Of a stretch of DNA of 64,000 nt, positions 1 through 8,983 are shown one piece after another; positions within the stretch are counted from its first letter, which is position 1; each line of letters opens with the position of its first letter. The notes beneath the pieces are model-generated. The model saw only the letters and a program-made list of their open reading frames with translations, was not told where the DNA came from and did no database searches. The stretch lies in NCBI RefSeq assembly GCF_009857815.1, contig NZ_WVVW01000011.1:215968-279967 (forward strand), in the 5' to 3' direction. The DNA comes from Pseudomaricurvus sp. HS19. Its GTDB lineage: Bacteria > Pseudomonadota > Gammaproteobacteria > Pseudomonadales > Cellvibrionaceae. The translations under genes were made by a program, and so were the position numbers.

Positions 1-14
1 AGCTTTCTCAAAGG

Positions 15-2216
15 TTGGACAAGTTTCTTTTTAAGTGTGTAGAAAGGCAAAAGTACTTTCTCCCGTTTCTCTCTTGGTTTGCTATCGAGCGGTTGCTTTT
101 TCGGCGATCAGGAATCATTGCTGTGGCAAGGGCTGCTCTTGAGCGGGGGGATGTAAAAACCACGTTTAGGCTGTGCAGGTTTTCAGCTTATCTTTCTGCC
201 AGTACAGCGGTGGAGGGGAGGGTTCTGATAGCAAGCATGTGTCGGTGGTTAGCAGAATTTGGGTTTCTGGAGGAGGCATTAGGTTACTACTCCGAGCTTG
301 ATGGTGATGGCGGGGCATGGTCGAAGTTTGCGAAAGTTGAAATTACAAAGTTTGCCTTCAAATTTGCTTTGTATGGTGAACAATACCAGCGTTACATCAG
401 GCAAGCATTGAGATCTACATCTTCGCCGAAGCAGGTCTATTATGCGATTCGTTATCTTCACATGCTCGGAGCACTACAGAAGGGTGTCTTTGAGGAGCTC
501 GAATCAAGGGCTTTACAATTTTCCCGGAAAAATCCATATAGCCAGCGAATGCTTTCGGCCCTATTAAATGTGCGGCCTGGAATGGGATTAGGACGGCCTG
601 ATTGGCTGGATGATAGACGTTTTCGTGAGTTAGAGGGGGGGCTATCTTTCGCAGTTAAGCACAGGTTTATGGATGGTATGGGGGACAATAATTCCTCTTT
701 GTATGCTGATGAAGATACAAGTTTGCATTTTTTTCTGGAGAAAAACCTGTCGGAGCTGGCCTCAGTAATAAGTGATCCCGCTATGACCATTGGGGTTGTT
801 GGTAACTCGCCGTGTGAGATTGGACAGGGGAAGGGAGAGGCGATCGATTCTCACGATTTAATATTCAGGTTCAATTTTTCGGTCGCATATGACTACGCTC
901 AAGATTATGGGCGTAATACAAATTACCTGGTGTGTAATGTCAGCAATTTGTCTCGGTTGGTTTCGAGTGCTTTTCCGCCTGGATTGATATTGGCGGGGCC
1001 GGACTTTCTGGATTTTCCGTCAAATATTGGAGTCCTTAAGCAGGCAGTAGCTCAGGGGGTTGCTCCTGCTATTTTGCCTAAGAGCTATTTTGTCGAATTG
1101 GCGGAGCTGTTGGGGGCGGCTCCCAGTTCGGGAATGTTGTTGGTATATTTTATATTTCGTATGAGGGGGAGCTTTCAGGGGGTTAACCTTTTTGGGATTT
1201 CATTGACTGATCAAGTGTCGGATCAGCCCGGAGCTGCCAATTATTTCCGAAAGTCCAGGCCTAGCTTTCGCCACAACTGGCCGGGGGAAATGAGACTCCT
1301 TCAAGAGCTGGTTTCAACTGAAGATTCTTTCGATTTCGACAGTTTCAAAAAAATGCAGTTGGAGAAGCTGCGTAATTCGCAGTGTATAACAAGAGACGAA
1401 TTTCGACCTCTAAGGTTGAAGCTTGTGGGGGACCATTCCAGGTATCACTGCGGATCCGCTGCAGTGGTGTCGTTTATAAAAAGAGAAATGAATGTTCGTG
1501 GGGTAGTGGTCAAAGATGATAGCTATGATGTTTTGATTGTTAATGGCGAAGGAAGTATGCATGACAATCAGGATGACTTTCTCTATAAAATGAAAGCCAT
1601 AACGGATGCCAAGACAAAGAATAAAGCCGTTTATTTGGTGAATTCTGTTTGGCAGAATAACTCAAACGAATATGACGATATTTTGAAAAGCTTAGATGGT
1701 ATTGTGGTTCGGGAAAGTAAAAGTCAGTCTGAGCTGCTTAGCAAGCATGGTGTGAACTCGACCGTCTTGCCTGATTTCTCATACTTTGCAAAATTGTCTG
1801 CTGATGCAAGCATCGACAACTTCAATAACGAAGTGGTCTTAACTGACGTATTTTCCCAGGATCTTGGTAGTTTTGTGCGGTTCAATGGGACGTATCTGAA
1901 GAGGGCTCGCTACCTTGATATGCGTGATTACAGTTGGTCTTCATTGGTCGCGAGTCTGAAGACTGCCAGGATCTTGGTGACAGGTCGCCATCATGCAATG
2001 TACGCGGCCTGTAAGGCAGAGGTGCCCTTCGTTATTTTCCCTGGCAATACGCATAAGATGGAGGGGTTGTTCGAGGCCGCGGGAGTAGATATACCGATTT
2101 GTCGTCATTGGAGCGATGTGGCTGAGGCAATAGATTATGCCCTTTCTCATCGGTATGAGTTTGACAGGCTGTTTTCCTGGCTTCGAGCTCAGGATCCATG
2201 GAGGCTTCAAGTTTGA
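15..2216 (+). CDS. GT29 sialyltransferase-like / polysaccharide pyruvyltransferase-like fusion protein (5' end possibly outside window)
   Basis: A two-domain surface-glycan enzyme. Residues about 255-430 carry the GT29 sialyltransferase signatures: an L-motif-like stretch (VVGNSPCEIGQGKGEAIDSH, then RFN), an S-motif-like stretch near 370-395 (PSSGMLLVYF) and a VS-type HxxxxE (His420, Glu425). Residues about 465-733 resemble the polysaccharide pyruvyltransferase family, with GDHSRYHCGS, a VNGEGSMHD segment and the terminal TGRHHAMYAA segment. The N-terminal 250 residues look helical and are unassigned. The listed start is a TTG 15 bases into the window and the frame is open upstream, so the true start may lie outside. 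The next gene, a TagD-like cytidylyltransferase, overlaps its 3' end by 19 bases, which suggests one operon. Acceptor and donor are unknown; assignment rests on motifs only. Confidence 0.75.
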   Translation: MDKFLFKCVERQKYFLPFLSWFAIERLLFRRSGIIAVARAALERGDVKTTFRLCRFSAYLSASTAVEGRVLIASMCRWLAEFGFLEEALGYYSELDGDGGAWSKFAKVEITKFAFKFALYGEQYQRYIRQALRSTSSPKQVYYAIRYLHMLGALQKGVFEELESRALQFSRKNPYSQRMLSALLNVRPGMGLGRPDWLDDRRFRELEGGLSFAVKHRFMDGMGDNNSSLYADEDTSLHFFLEKNLSELASVISDPAMTIGVVGNSPCEIGQGKGEAIDSHDLIFRFNFSVAYDYAQDYGRNTNYLVCNVSNLSRLVSSAFPPGLILAGPDFLDFPSNIGVLKQAVAQGVAPAILPKSYFVELAELLGAAPSSGMLLVYFIFRMRGSFQGVNLFGISLTDQVSDQPGAANYFRKSRPSFRHNWPGEMRLLQELVSTEDSFDFDSFKKMQLEKLRNSQCITRDEFRPLRLKLVGDHSRYHCGSAAVVSFIKREMNVRGVVVKDDSYDVLIVNGEGSMHDNQDDFLYKMKAITDAKTKNKAVYLVNSVWQNNSNEYDDILKSLDGIVVRESKSQSELLSKHGVNSTVLPDFSYFAKLSADASIDNFNNEVVLTDVFSQDLGSFVRFNGTYLKRARYLDMRDYSWSSLVASLKTARILVTGRHHAMYAACKAEVPFVIFPGNTHKMEGLFEAAGVDIPICRHWSDVAEAIDYALSHRYEFDRLFSWLRAQDPWRLQV

Positions 2217-2620
2217 ACAGTAAGTGTAAAAAGATAGTTATAACCTTTGGGACTTTTGATGTCTTTCACTTGGGGCACCTCAGGATTTTATCCAGGGCGA
2301 GAAGTATGGGGGATTGTCTTTGGGTAGGGGTTTCAAGTGATGCATTGAATATGGCAAAGAAAGGGCGGGCTCCAATCTACTCAGAGGAAGAGCGGCTCGA
2401 AATATTGGCAGGCTTAAAGTGTGTCGATGGGGTGTTTCTTGAAGAGTCTTTGGAGTTAAAGGCGGACTACATTAAGAGATACGAGGCAAATATATTGGTT
2501 ATGGGAGACGATTGGAAAGGAAAGTTTGATCACTACTCTGACCTTTGTGAGGTTGTATATTTGTCCAGGACGCCTTCGATTTCCACCACAGAGGTGATTG
2601 AAAGAATTCAGACCTGTTGA
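2198..2620 (+). CDS. Glycerol-3-phosphate cytidylyltransferase-like protein (TagD type)
   Basis: A nucleotidyltransferase of about 140 residues, the usual size for TagD/GCT enzymes that make CDP-glycerol from CTP and glycerol 3-phosphate. It shows the family's CTP-binding motif near the N-terminus (TFGTFDVFHLGHL, with the HxGH-type signature) and the C-terminal SISTTEVIERI segment matching the usual RTxGISTT signature. The gene starts inside the end of the upstream GT29 fusion gene. It converges with the TagF-like gene, the two 3' ends overlapping by 13 bases. Together with that neighbour it points to a glycerol-phosphate-containing surface polymer. A shorter N-terminus is possible, because homologues usually begin just before the VITFGTFD strand. 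Other alcohol phosphates are possible substrates. Confidence 0.85.
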   Translation: MEASSLNSKCKKIVITFGTFDVFHLGHLRILSRARSMGDCLWVGVSSDALNMAKKGRAPIYSEEERLEILAGLKCVDGVFLEESLELKADYIKRYEANILVMGDDWKGKFDHYSDLCEVVYLSRTPSISTTEVIERIQTC

Positions 2621-3783
2621 AGCTCGGACCTGATGCGATCCAAATATCGAGATGCGGATTTGCCGTCTAATGTATGGTCATATACTGCTTCAATTGTTCT
2701 TCGATGAGTGGGCATATGCGCGGACCAGTATTCTTCGGGTCTGCTCAATGTTAGCTCGCTGTCTCGCGCAAGTTCCCTTCTGTTTGTCACAATCTGGCCA
2801 TATCGAAACTCGGGCGTGAGGCTAAACCCTTTTGTAAAGGGGGGGGCGACGTCCAGGAATAATGTAGGGCGACTAAGCGCTAAATAGTCAAAGGCTATAG
2901 AAGACCAATCGCAAATTAATAGATCACTAATCAATAGTATATCTTCTGTGTCTGTGTATTGATCTGCAGGTAAATAGATAATGCTACTTTTGTCTTCTGA
3001 TTTTTTCGTGGTGTTTAGGTGGTGCCGGATCACAAAGTAGGCATTGCAGTTGTCGCAAATACTTTGTGCCAGCTCCAGAAAATTGGTCTCGTCCATGTTG
3101 AAGGGGTAAATGTTTCTTCCCTCTAAATCCTGCTTCCATGTTGGTGCGAATAAAATAACCGGTTTGTCCGTGTCTGTAATCTTCAGGCTTCTTTTCAGGG
3201 AGCCAATATTCTGGTGGTTGTGTACCAGCTTGTCCGTTCGTCCATAACCCGTAATTACAACCTTGTGCTCCGGGAATCCGAACTTGTCTACGTAGAGGCT
3301 CTTTATAAGTTTAGAGCTAACCCAGATCTCCTCGTATCTGTGTTGAATTCGAAAGTCCTTTTTGTCAAACCCTTTAAATGGAATCCCGTGCCAAACATCA
3401 ATAAACTTAATGTCCGAAAAACGGAGCAACAGTTCCAGGCAATGAAGGCCGTGATCGCTAACTATGGCGCTGGCGGTCGCCAGGATTTTGCTGTTGTGAG
3501 GATGGCATCCATCGATGGCTTTAATACCCTGTTTTTGGAGCTGGTCGATATAAGCCGAGTCCATACTTAGGAAGAAAACCCTAAATTCATCTGGATGCTT
3601 GATCAGCTCAAGGTACAAGGCTTTCAGGTTGCCATTGAATTTATGTCCGTAAAGAAGAATTTGGGGGATGGGGGGGGCAGTTTTCGTGTTTGGGAGGCTT
3701 CGCCTGAATAGCGCAAGCAGGGTGGTAAGGCTAAATCGAATTAACTGAAGCCAGTGAGTTGGGTTTTTTTTGTCTATTTTCAT
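2608..3783 (-). CDS. CDP-glycerol glycerophosphotransferase family protein (TagF-like)
   Basis: This 391-residue protein matches the CDP-glycerol:polyglycerophosphate glycerophosphotransferase family. Visible marks are the central DVWHGIPFKGFDKKDF segment, the GYGRTDKL segment, ILFAPTWKQD, VIRHHLN, and the ICDWSSIAFDYL segment with a conserved aspartate near the C-terminus. These enzymes transfer glycerol phosphate from CDP-glycerol to a growing chain at the inner membrane. No transmembrane segment is evident, as usual for these peripheral enzymes. It lies 18 bases downstream of the 2-epimerase gene on the same strand and converges with the TagD-like gene. In Gram-negative bacteria such genes occur in capsule clusters, so a phosphoglycerol-bearing capsule or O-chain is the likely product, but this is inference. 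Confidence 0.85.
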   Translation of the reverse strand: MKIDKKNPTHWLQLIRFSLTTLLALFRRSLPNTKTAPPIPQILLYGHKFNGNLKALYLELIKHPDEFRVFFLSMDSAYIDQLQKQGIKAIDGCHPHNSKILATASAIVSDHGLHCLELLLRFSDIKFIDVWHGIPFKGFDKKDFRIQHRYEEIWVSSKLIKSLYVDKFGFPEHKVVITGYGRTDKLVHNHQNIGSLKRSLKITDTDKPVILFAPTWKQDLEGRNIYPFNMDETNFLELAQSICDNCNAYFVIRHHLNTTKKSEDKSSIIYLPADQYTDTEDILLISDLLICDWSSIAFDYLALSRPTLFLDVAPPFTKGFSLTPEFRYGQIVTNRRELARDSELTLSRPEEYWSAHMPTHRRTIEAVYDHTLDGKSASRYLDRIRSELQQV

Positions 3784-3801
3784 ACGGCTGTATGGATGTT
3801 A

Positions 3802-4881
3802 TCAGTTATATTCTGTCAGCTGTTCGATTATTATTTTTGTCGCTGATTCCCTGCTGGTAGAGGGGTGAATCTTATATTTAGTAATGTTTTCCAGAAACTC
3901 CAGGCAAATGTTTTTGCTGTAGTTGGAAAGTACGGCGTTTTTTCCAATGCCCTCCTGTCTCTCGGTCGCTTTTCTCATGATCAGGCAGGGCTTCCCAAGG
4001 TAGTAGCACTCTTCTTGATTGCTGCCTCCGTCTGTCAGGACGAACGAGCTCTCTCTCAGCAATCGATTGAAGTCAAAATAGTCATATCTTGGGCGCAGCT
4101 CAATATTGGGATTTTTCTCTATTCGATCAAGCAAGCCTTTCTTCTTCAGGGTTTTCTCTGTTGGGCTGTGAAGTATGAAAAGAATTTTAGAGTTGAGAGC
4201 TGCAAGCTCAATCATTTCGACAATGAAATTCAGATTCATTTCATTTGATAGGTTTTCGAAGCGGTGTATCGAGGCTATACCATAAGTAGAGCTGGGGATG
4301 TCAATTTTTCGGCTTTCAATGTGGTGGTCCGCGAGCGCAAGAGAATCCCTTAACGTATTTTCGAATGTGTTTATTTTTTTTCCGTGATGCGCGTTTAGAT
4401 TGTCCAGGGCCCACTGGCCGGGAGCGAAGTAGACGTTTGAAAGTGAGAAAACGCAGACGCGGGTGAGTTCTTCGGGGAATGGATTGAAAAAGTTAAACGA
4501 ACGCAAGCCGGACTCTACATGGGCAGACTTCAGTCCGGCCATCCGGGCACCGAGACTTCCCAGTAATGTGGATAACGTGTCGCCGTGGTTTAATACGATC
4601 CCGGTTTTGTCAGACTTCCAGATTTTGCGTCTAAAAAACAGCATTTGAAGGAGCAGTCGCAAAGACCAGAGGGCCATCTTGGGTATGCTGGTAATGTCAT
4701 TTCCAGAATACAGAATATAATCGGGCTCTTTTATCCCAAAGTTTTTTCGTATGTCTTGTATTGTCGAGCGATGTTGGCCGCTAAAAACAAAGTTGTAGTC
4801 AACTCCCCGGTCCTGCAGCTCTTTCATAATCGGAGCCATTTTAATCAGTTGAGCTTTGGTTCCGAGAAATATGTGAATCAT
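3802..4881 (-). CDS. UDP-N-acetylglucosamine 2-epimerase family protein (WecB-like)
   Basis: This 359-residue protein has the UDP-GlcNAc 2-epimerase layout: the N-terminal IFLGTKAQLIKMAPIM segment (family pattern GTRPExIKmaP, here with Ala-Gln in place of Pro-Glu), GQHR near residue 36, a NHGDTLSTLLG segment, HVESGLRSFN, and the C-terminal VLTDGGSNQEECYYLGKPCL with family-typical SGGxQEE-like spacing. The family converts UDP-GlcNAc to UDP-ManNAc or hydrolyses it toward sialic acid precursors. The deviation of the first motif suggests a modified substrate or hydrolysing subclass. It is probably cotranscribed with the TagF-like gene 18 bases downstream. ManNAc production would fit the sialyltransferase-like domain nearby, but no NeuB/NeuA is in the window. 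Confidence 0.82.
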   Translation of the reverse strand: MIHIFLGTKAQLIKMAPIMKELQDRGVDYNFVFSGQHRSTIQDIRKNFGIKEPDYILYSGNDITSIPKMALWSLRLLLQMLFFRRKIWKSDKTGIVLNHGDTLSTLLGSLGARMAGLKSAHVESGLRSFNFFNPFPEELTRVCVFSLSNVYFAPGQWALDNLNAHHGKKINTFENTLRDSLALADHHIESRKIDIPSSTYGIASIHRFENLSNEMNLNFIVEMIELAALNSKILFILHSPTEKTLKKKGLLDRIEKNPNIELRPRYDYFDFNRLLRESSFVLTDGGSNQEECYYLGKPCLIMRKATERQEGIGKNAVLSNYSKNICLEFLENITKYKIHPSTSRESATKIIIEQLTEYN

Positions 4882-4928
4882 TTTATGTTTCTATACGCAG
4901 GAGGCGGGGATGGTCGCTGGTGAATTCA

Positions 4929-5786
4929 TTACATCTGAAACCGCATCGACAAATCCACCGCCTTGCAGTCCTTGGTCAATGCACCAATAGAAATATAATC
5001 CACCCCGGTCTCGGCAATCGGCCGCAAGGTCGCGTCGGTAATGCCACCGGAGGCTTCCAGTTTAGTGCGGCCACCAAATTCTTCCTTGTTCAGTCTCACA
5101 CCTTCACGCATATCGTCGAGGCTGAAGTTGTCGAGCATCACAATATCGGCATTAGCGGCAAGGGCCAGGCGCAGTTCGGCCAGGCTTTCCACTTCGATTT
5201 CCACTGGCTTGCCGGGGGCTTGCTGCTGGGCCGTTTGTACGGCTTCGGTGATACCACCGCAGGCAGCGATGTGGTTTTCCTTGATCAGGAAGGCGTCGTA
5301 CAGGCCAATACGGTGGTTGAAACAGTTGCCGCAGGTTACCGCGTATTTCTGGGCGGTACGCAGACCGGGGATGGTCTTGCGGGTATCCAGCAGGCGTACC
5401 CCGGTGCCTTCCACCAGTTTGGCGTAGCGGCTGGCGACTGTGGCTGTGGCGGAGAGCAGTTGCAGGAAGTTGAGGGCGCTGCGCTCACCGGTGAGCAGTG
5501 AGCGGGCCGGGCCGCTGAGGTGAAAGAGTGGGCTGTTGGCCGCAACATGGTCGCCATCGGCGACTTCCCAGCGGACTTCAACACTGGCATCCAGCTGGCG
5601 GAACACCTCATTCACCCATTCCTGTCCGGCAATCACGCAGTCATCCCGGGTAATAATCGTGGCTTTGCCCTGACGGTCCGCCGGAATCAGCATGGCGGTA
5701 ATGTCGCCGTCGCGGATGTCTTCCTGCAGGGCCGCGCGTACGCTGTTTTGTCGGTCCTGCTCCAGGCCTGGGATGGTGTTGATCAT
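4929..5786 (-). CDS. nadC: Nicotinate-nucleotide pyrophosphorylase (quinolinate phosphoribosyltransferase)
   Basis: This 285-residue protein carries out the step from quinolinate and PRPP to nicotinate mononucleotide in de novo NAD synthesis. It shows the family sequence throughout: the N-terminal [10 protein letters not shown] motif, [19 protein letters not shown] with the substrate-binding Arg/Lys cluster, [36 protein letters not shown] and the C-terminal EASGGI...[12 protein letters not shown]. Length is normal. The ATG start gives MINTIPG, and no overlap with neighbours is seen. In Pseudomonas aeruginosa nadC lies next to the DUF1631 and ampDE genes, and this proximity is retained here despite the intervening protease gene. 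NAD biosynthetic enzyme, cytoplasmic. Confidence 0.97.
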   Translation of the reverse strand: MINTIPGLEQDRQNSVRAALQEDIRDGDITAMLIPADRQGKATIITRDDCVIAGQEWVNEVFRQLDASVEVRWEVADGDHVAANSPLFHLSGPARSLLTGERSALNFLQLLSATATVASRYAKLVEGTGVRLLDTRKTIPGLRTAQKYAVTCGNCFNHRIGLYDAFLIKENHIAACGGITEAVQTAQQQAPGKPVEIEVESLAELRLALAANADIVMLDNFSLDDMREGVRLNKEEFGGRTKLEASGGITDATLRPIAETGVDYISIGALTKDCKAVDLSMRFQM

Positions 5787-5854
5787 AACTCTCTGCCGCC
5801 GGGTTGTTACTGGTGTTGCTGGGGGTAAATTCAGGCGCTGATGATAGCAGAATA

Positions 5855-6068
5855 TGGCGTGGGAGTGGCTATTAGAGAGGACGCTTCGCTACAGGACGCT
5901 GGCGCTACAGGACTCTTCGCTTTCAGGGGACAGGGGCTACAGGATTATGGTCTTTGGTCGTGACCTTCCATTCTCACAAGATCGCCCTCCTATAACCTGT
6001 AGCGAAGCGTCCTATACCCTGTAGCGTAAGCGTCCTGAACCCTTTAGCGCCAGCGTCCTGTAACCTGC
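5855..6068. repeat. Cluster of CTGTAGCG-type short inverted and direct repeats
   Basis: The gap between nadC and the protease gene holds imperfect copies of a unit around CTGTAGCGNNAGCGTCCTG. At least two or three copies (near 5878-5940) are in one orientation and three (near 5995-6065) in the other, so the whole can fold back on itself. No coding signal is seen. This is a dispersed intergenic repeat type rather than a gene. Confidence 0.7.
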
Positions 6069-6071
6069 CTT

Positions 6072-6614
6072 TTACCGATACTGCCGCAGCACCATCTGCC
6101 CATCCTGCAGGCTCAGCTCCAGCTGCCGCAGGGCGCTCATTCCCAGCAGTATCTGACCGCCCTTCATGCCCTGGTTGATGCTGGCGGGTACATCCTCAAG
6201 GTGTATGGGGCCCAGCTCCAGACTGTTGATCCGGGTGGCGTAGACGGTGACGGTGCCATTGGCGGTCATGGCCTGCTTGGCTGAACCCGGGGTCAGTCCC
6301 AGCAGTGAGGAGAGTGATTTGGGGACAATGACTTCGGTGGCGCCGGTATCGAGAATAAAGGTGACCGGCTTGCCATTGATCTTGCCGCTGGCCACGAAAT
6401 GATGCTGGTGGTTGGCTTCCAGGGTGATTTCGATCACGCCCGTGGGCGACCCGGACTCGGTGCCTGCTACCGCTGACAGGTCGGTGTTGGGATTGATGCG
6501 GGATTCTTCCCAGTTGCCGAAGATCCAGGTCATAACGCCCAGGGCCAGCAGCCAGAAGATCCAGAGCATATGCCTGCCAAGGCGTTTCGAGGTGTCCGGG
6601 TTGTAGTCGCTCAT
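6072..6614 (-). CDS. Membrane-anchored retropepsin-like aspartic protease (TIGR02281-type)
   Basis: A 180-residue single-domain aspartyl protease of the bacterial retropepsin-like class. An N-terminal hydrophobic segment (about residues 15-32, MLWIFWLLALGVMTWIFG) anchors it in the inner membrane with the domain probably periplasmic. The catalytic motif is FILDTGATEVIVP (DTG near residue 97), and the flap/second hydrophobic motif GGQILLGMSALRQLE lies near the C-terminus. Such proteins carry one DTG per chain and act as dimers. Substrates are unknown for most members. It sits between nadC and the divergently transcribed DUF1631 gene; the intergenic space to nadC is filled by short repeats. Confidence 0.88.
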   Translation of the reverse strand: MSDYNPDTSKRLGRHMLWIFWLLALGVMTWIFGNWEESRINPNTDLSAVAGTESGSPTGVIEITLEANHQHHFVASGKINGKPVTFILDTGATEVIVPKSLSSLLGLTPGSAKQAMTANGTVTVYATRINSLELGPIHLEDVPASINQGMKGGQILLGMSALRQLELSLQDGQMVLRQYR

Positions 6615-6859
6615 GCTTCGTGGTGTACCTGTCGCCAGCCGTTGTAGTAAGGGCAGTGCAGTTGGTGGGCGTTCACTTTATCCAGTGGCGGGTCTGGCGT
6701 GCTCTGTGACCCGTTTCGCGAATTGCGACTGTATCACTCTGTGACACCGCCGGCTGATCTATACTCCCACAGCTTAAGTCATGTATACATTTGCCGTCAC
6801 CTGCATGTAACCTGCGGCCACCGCCATGGCGGTATACCGTTGACCGGTGGAGTGCCCCC

Positions 6860-8896
6860 TTGTCTGATCCGTCTCCGCAAATTCTTACTGAAGTTCCTGC
6901 CTTTGAAGCGATGCAGCATCTGCCTGCACCGGTCTTGAGACTGCGTGACAACGCGGTTCGGTTGCTGACGCGCGCCTTCAATAACCTCTTTCTGGGCAGT
7001 GATGATGTGCTGTTCCGGCTGGCCGCCGAGGCCGGCAGCAGTGAGGAGCAGAACGCCTATTTTGAATACCTGCGCGAAATACGCCTGCAGCGAACTACGC
7101 TGGTGGATCGTTATATGCGCACCCTGGATCAGGCCTTCGCCAGGGTTTGCGGTCTGGCGGTCGCCCCGCAGGAGCTGGCCGCAGTGTCTGCCACGCAGGT
7201 GGATGTGCCCACTTTCGAGAGTATCGAGCTGGCCCTCGCCCTGGAAACCTCCGTTAGCGCGGTGCAGAAGCAGAGTTCTGCGACCCTGCAAGCCTTGATC
7301 GCGGTAACCAATCAATGGCTGCCGGTTCCCGTGTCGGTACGCAACTTTCCACTCGGGCCGCGGGTGCTGTGTGACAGTTTCCGGATGGTGGCCGAATCAC
7401 TGCAGATGGATGGGCGCGGGCGCCAGATTCTGGGAAAACTCTTTGATAAGGCGGTGGTGCAGCAGCTGGAGAGGATTTACCAGCGCCTACAGGAGGTGTT
7501 GCGTTCCTCCGAACTGGCTGCGGCCGCTATTGAAATGGATGCATCTGCGCTGGCAAAAGATCCGCATACCGTTGAGTCGGCAATAGCTGGGGCGGTTACC
7601 CGGGAGCAGCTGCTGCAGGTGTTGACCGAGCTGCAGCGCAGTGACGCGCAGCGCCTGGTCGCCGGCAGTCCGCTGGAGTCGCAGACCCTGGAGCATCTGC
7701 AGAGGCAAATTCAGCAACTGTCGGGGCAAGCGGTTGAGGTGGCAGCCAGTGACTGGCAGGCCATTGAGCTGATGCAGAAGATGTTTGAGTTTATTGTCCG
7801 GGACCAGAGCCTGCCGCCTCCCATGCAGGCTCTGCTGCGGGGCCTTCATATCCCGCTGTTAAAAGTCGCCGTGCTGGATGATGCGGTGTTCAGCGAGGCG
7901 GGCCATTGTGCGCGGCGCCTGCTGAACGAACTGGCGAACGCGGCTCTGGGGTGGCAGGAAGGGGAGGATAGCGGTCCCCATGGTCTGTTTACCCAGGTGC
8001 AGAATTGCGTGGTCTACCTGCTGCTGAACTTTACCGAAGAGGTGGCCGTGATACAGCAGGCGCTGGATCAGTTTCACGGCAGCCGTGAGCAGGAGTCGCG
8101 CAGGGCGTCCCTGCTGGAGCGTCGCACCATTGACGCCGAGGATGGCAAGGCAGCGGGTGAGCGGGCCCGCCGCCTGGTAGACGCCGAGTTGCACCCCTAC
8201 CTGGCCAGTGGGCAACTGCCAACGTGTGTGGCGGAGTTGCTGCAGGAGGCCTGGCACAAGGTGATGTTGGTTACCCTGTTGAAACAGGGGGCCACCAGTG
8301 ATGATTGGTACGCATGCCGGCAAACGGTTGAACTGTTGGTGTGGTCGGTTACGGCACCGATGGATGGTGAGGGGCGCGCAAAATTGCTGCAAACCCTGCC
8401 GGATCTGTTGACCCGGCTGCGGCAGGGACTGGACCTGATTGCCATGGACGCCGGACCCCGCAGCCGGTTGCTGGATCAGCTGCAGCAGACCCACCTGCAG
8501 CGGCTTTCCGGGGACGAGGGGAGCGGGACAGCGGTTGCTGGCTCCCCGGTACTAGCCGACTCGGCTCCGGTTGCCGGGAAGGAGAGTCGTGACGAGGGCG
8601 ATTCCGTCAGTGCCGGGCATCTGGCGCGGGTGGATCGGGTTGCCAAGGGATCCTGGTTCGAGGTGCGGGCAGAGGGCGCAGACCCGTGTCGCTGCCGTCT
8701 TGCGGCGGTGATCAGCAGCGTGGATAAGTACATCTTCGTCGACCGCTCCGGGGTCAAGGTGTCGGAGAAATCGCGGCGGGAGTTTGCCCGGGCGCTGCAG
8801 AGCGGCGAGTTTGTCGTCCTGGATGATGGCATGCTGTTTGATCGCGCCCTCTCTTCGGTGATTGGTGATGTACGGCGGGGCCGCGGGCGCAGCTGA
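6860..8896 (+). CDS. DUF1631 family protein
   Basis: A protein of about 678 residues matching the DUF1631 family, recognised from the N-terminal RLAAEAGSSEEQNAYFEYLREIRL segment, the repeated helical body and the C-terminal beta-rich part (SWFEVRAEG, then SSVDKYIFVDRSGVKV) that ends homologues. I chose TTG at 6860 because GGTGGAG precedes it by a good spacing and the preceding open stretch (from 6791) does not resemble the family; an ATG at 6911 is an alternative. The neighbouring order nadC, DUF1631, ampD, ampE is the same as in Pseudomonas aeruginosa. Some family members have been linked to cyclic-di-GMP or stress phenotypes, but no function can be read here. Confidence 0.85.
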   Translation: MSDPSPQILTEVPAFEAMQHLPAPVLRLRDNAVRLLTRAFNNLFLGSDDVLFRLAAEAGSSEEQNAYFEYLREIRLQRTTLVDRYMRTLDQAFARVCGLAVAPQELAAVSATQVDVPTFESIELALALETSVSAVQKQSSATLQALIAVTNQWLPVPVSVRNFPLGPRVLCDSFRMVAESLQMDGRGRQILGKLFDKAVVQQLERIYQRLQEVLRSSELAAAAIEMDASALAKDPHTVESAIAGAVTREQLLQVLTELQRSDAQRLVAGSPLESQTLEHLQRQIQQLSGQAVEVAASDWQAIELMQKMFEFIVRDQSLPPPMQALLRGLHIPLLKVAVLDDAVFSEAGHCARRLLNELANAALGWQEGEDSGPHGLFTQVQNCVVYLLLNFTEEVAVIQQALDQFHGSREQESRRASLLERRTIDAEDGKAAGERARRLVDAELHPYLASGQLPTCVAELLQEAWHKVMLVTLLKQGATSDDWYACRQTVELLVWSVTAPMDGEGRAKLLQTLPDLLTRLRQGLDLIAMDAGPRSRLLDQLQQTHLQRLSGDEGSGTAVAGSPVLADSAPVAGKESRDEGDSVSAGHLARVDRVAKGSWFEVRAEGADPCRCRLAAVISSVDKYIFVDRSGVKVSEKSRREFARALQSGEFVVLDDGMLFDRALSSVIGDVRRGRGRS

Positions 8897-8983
8897 GTCC
8901 GATTGGTCGGCCCGTCGCCAGCTGGCGCCGATGGCGGCCCTTGTGTAACCTTGGCCGATAACTTCAAAGATCCGGATAACTTC

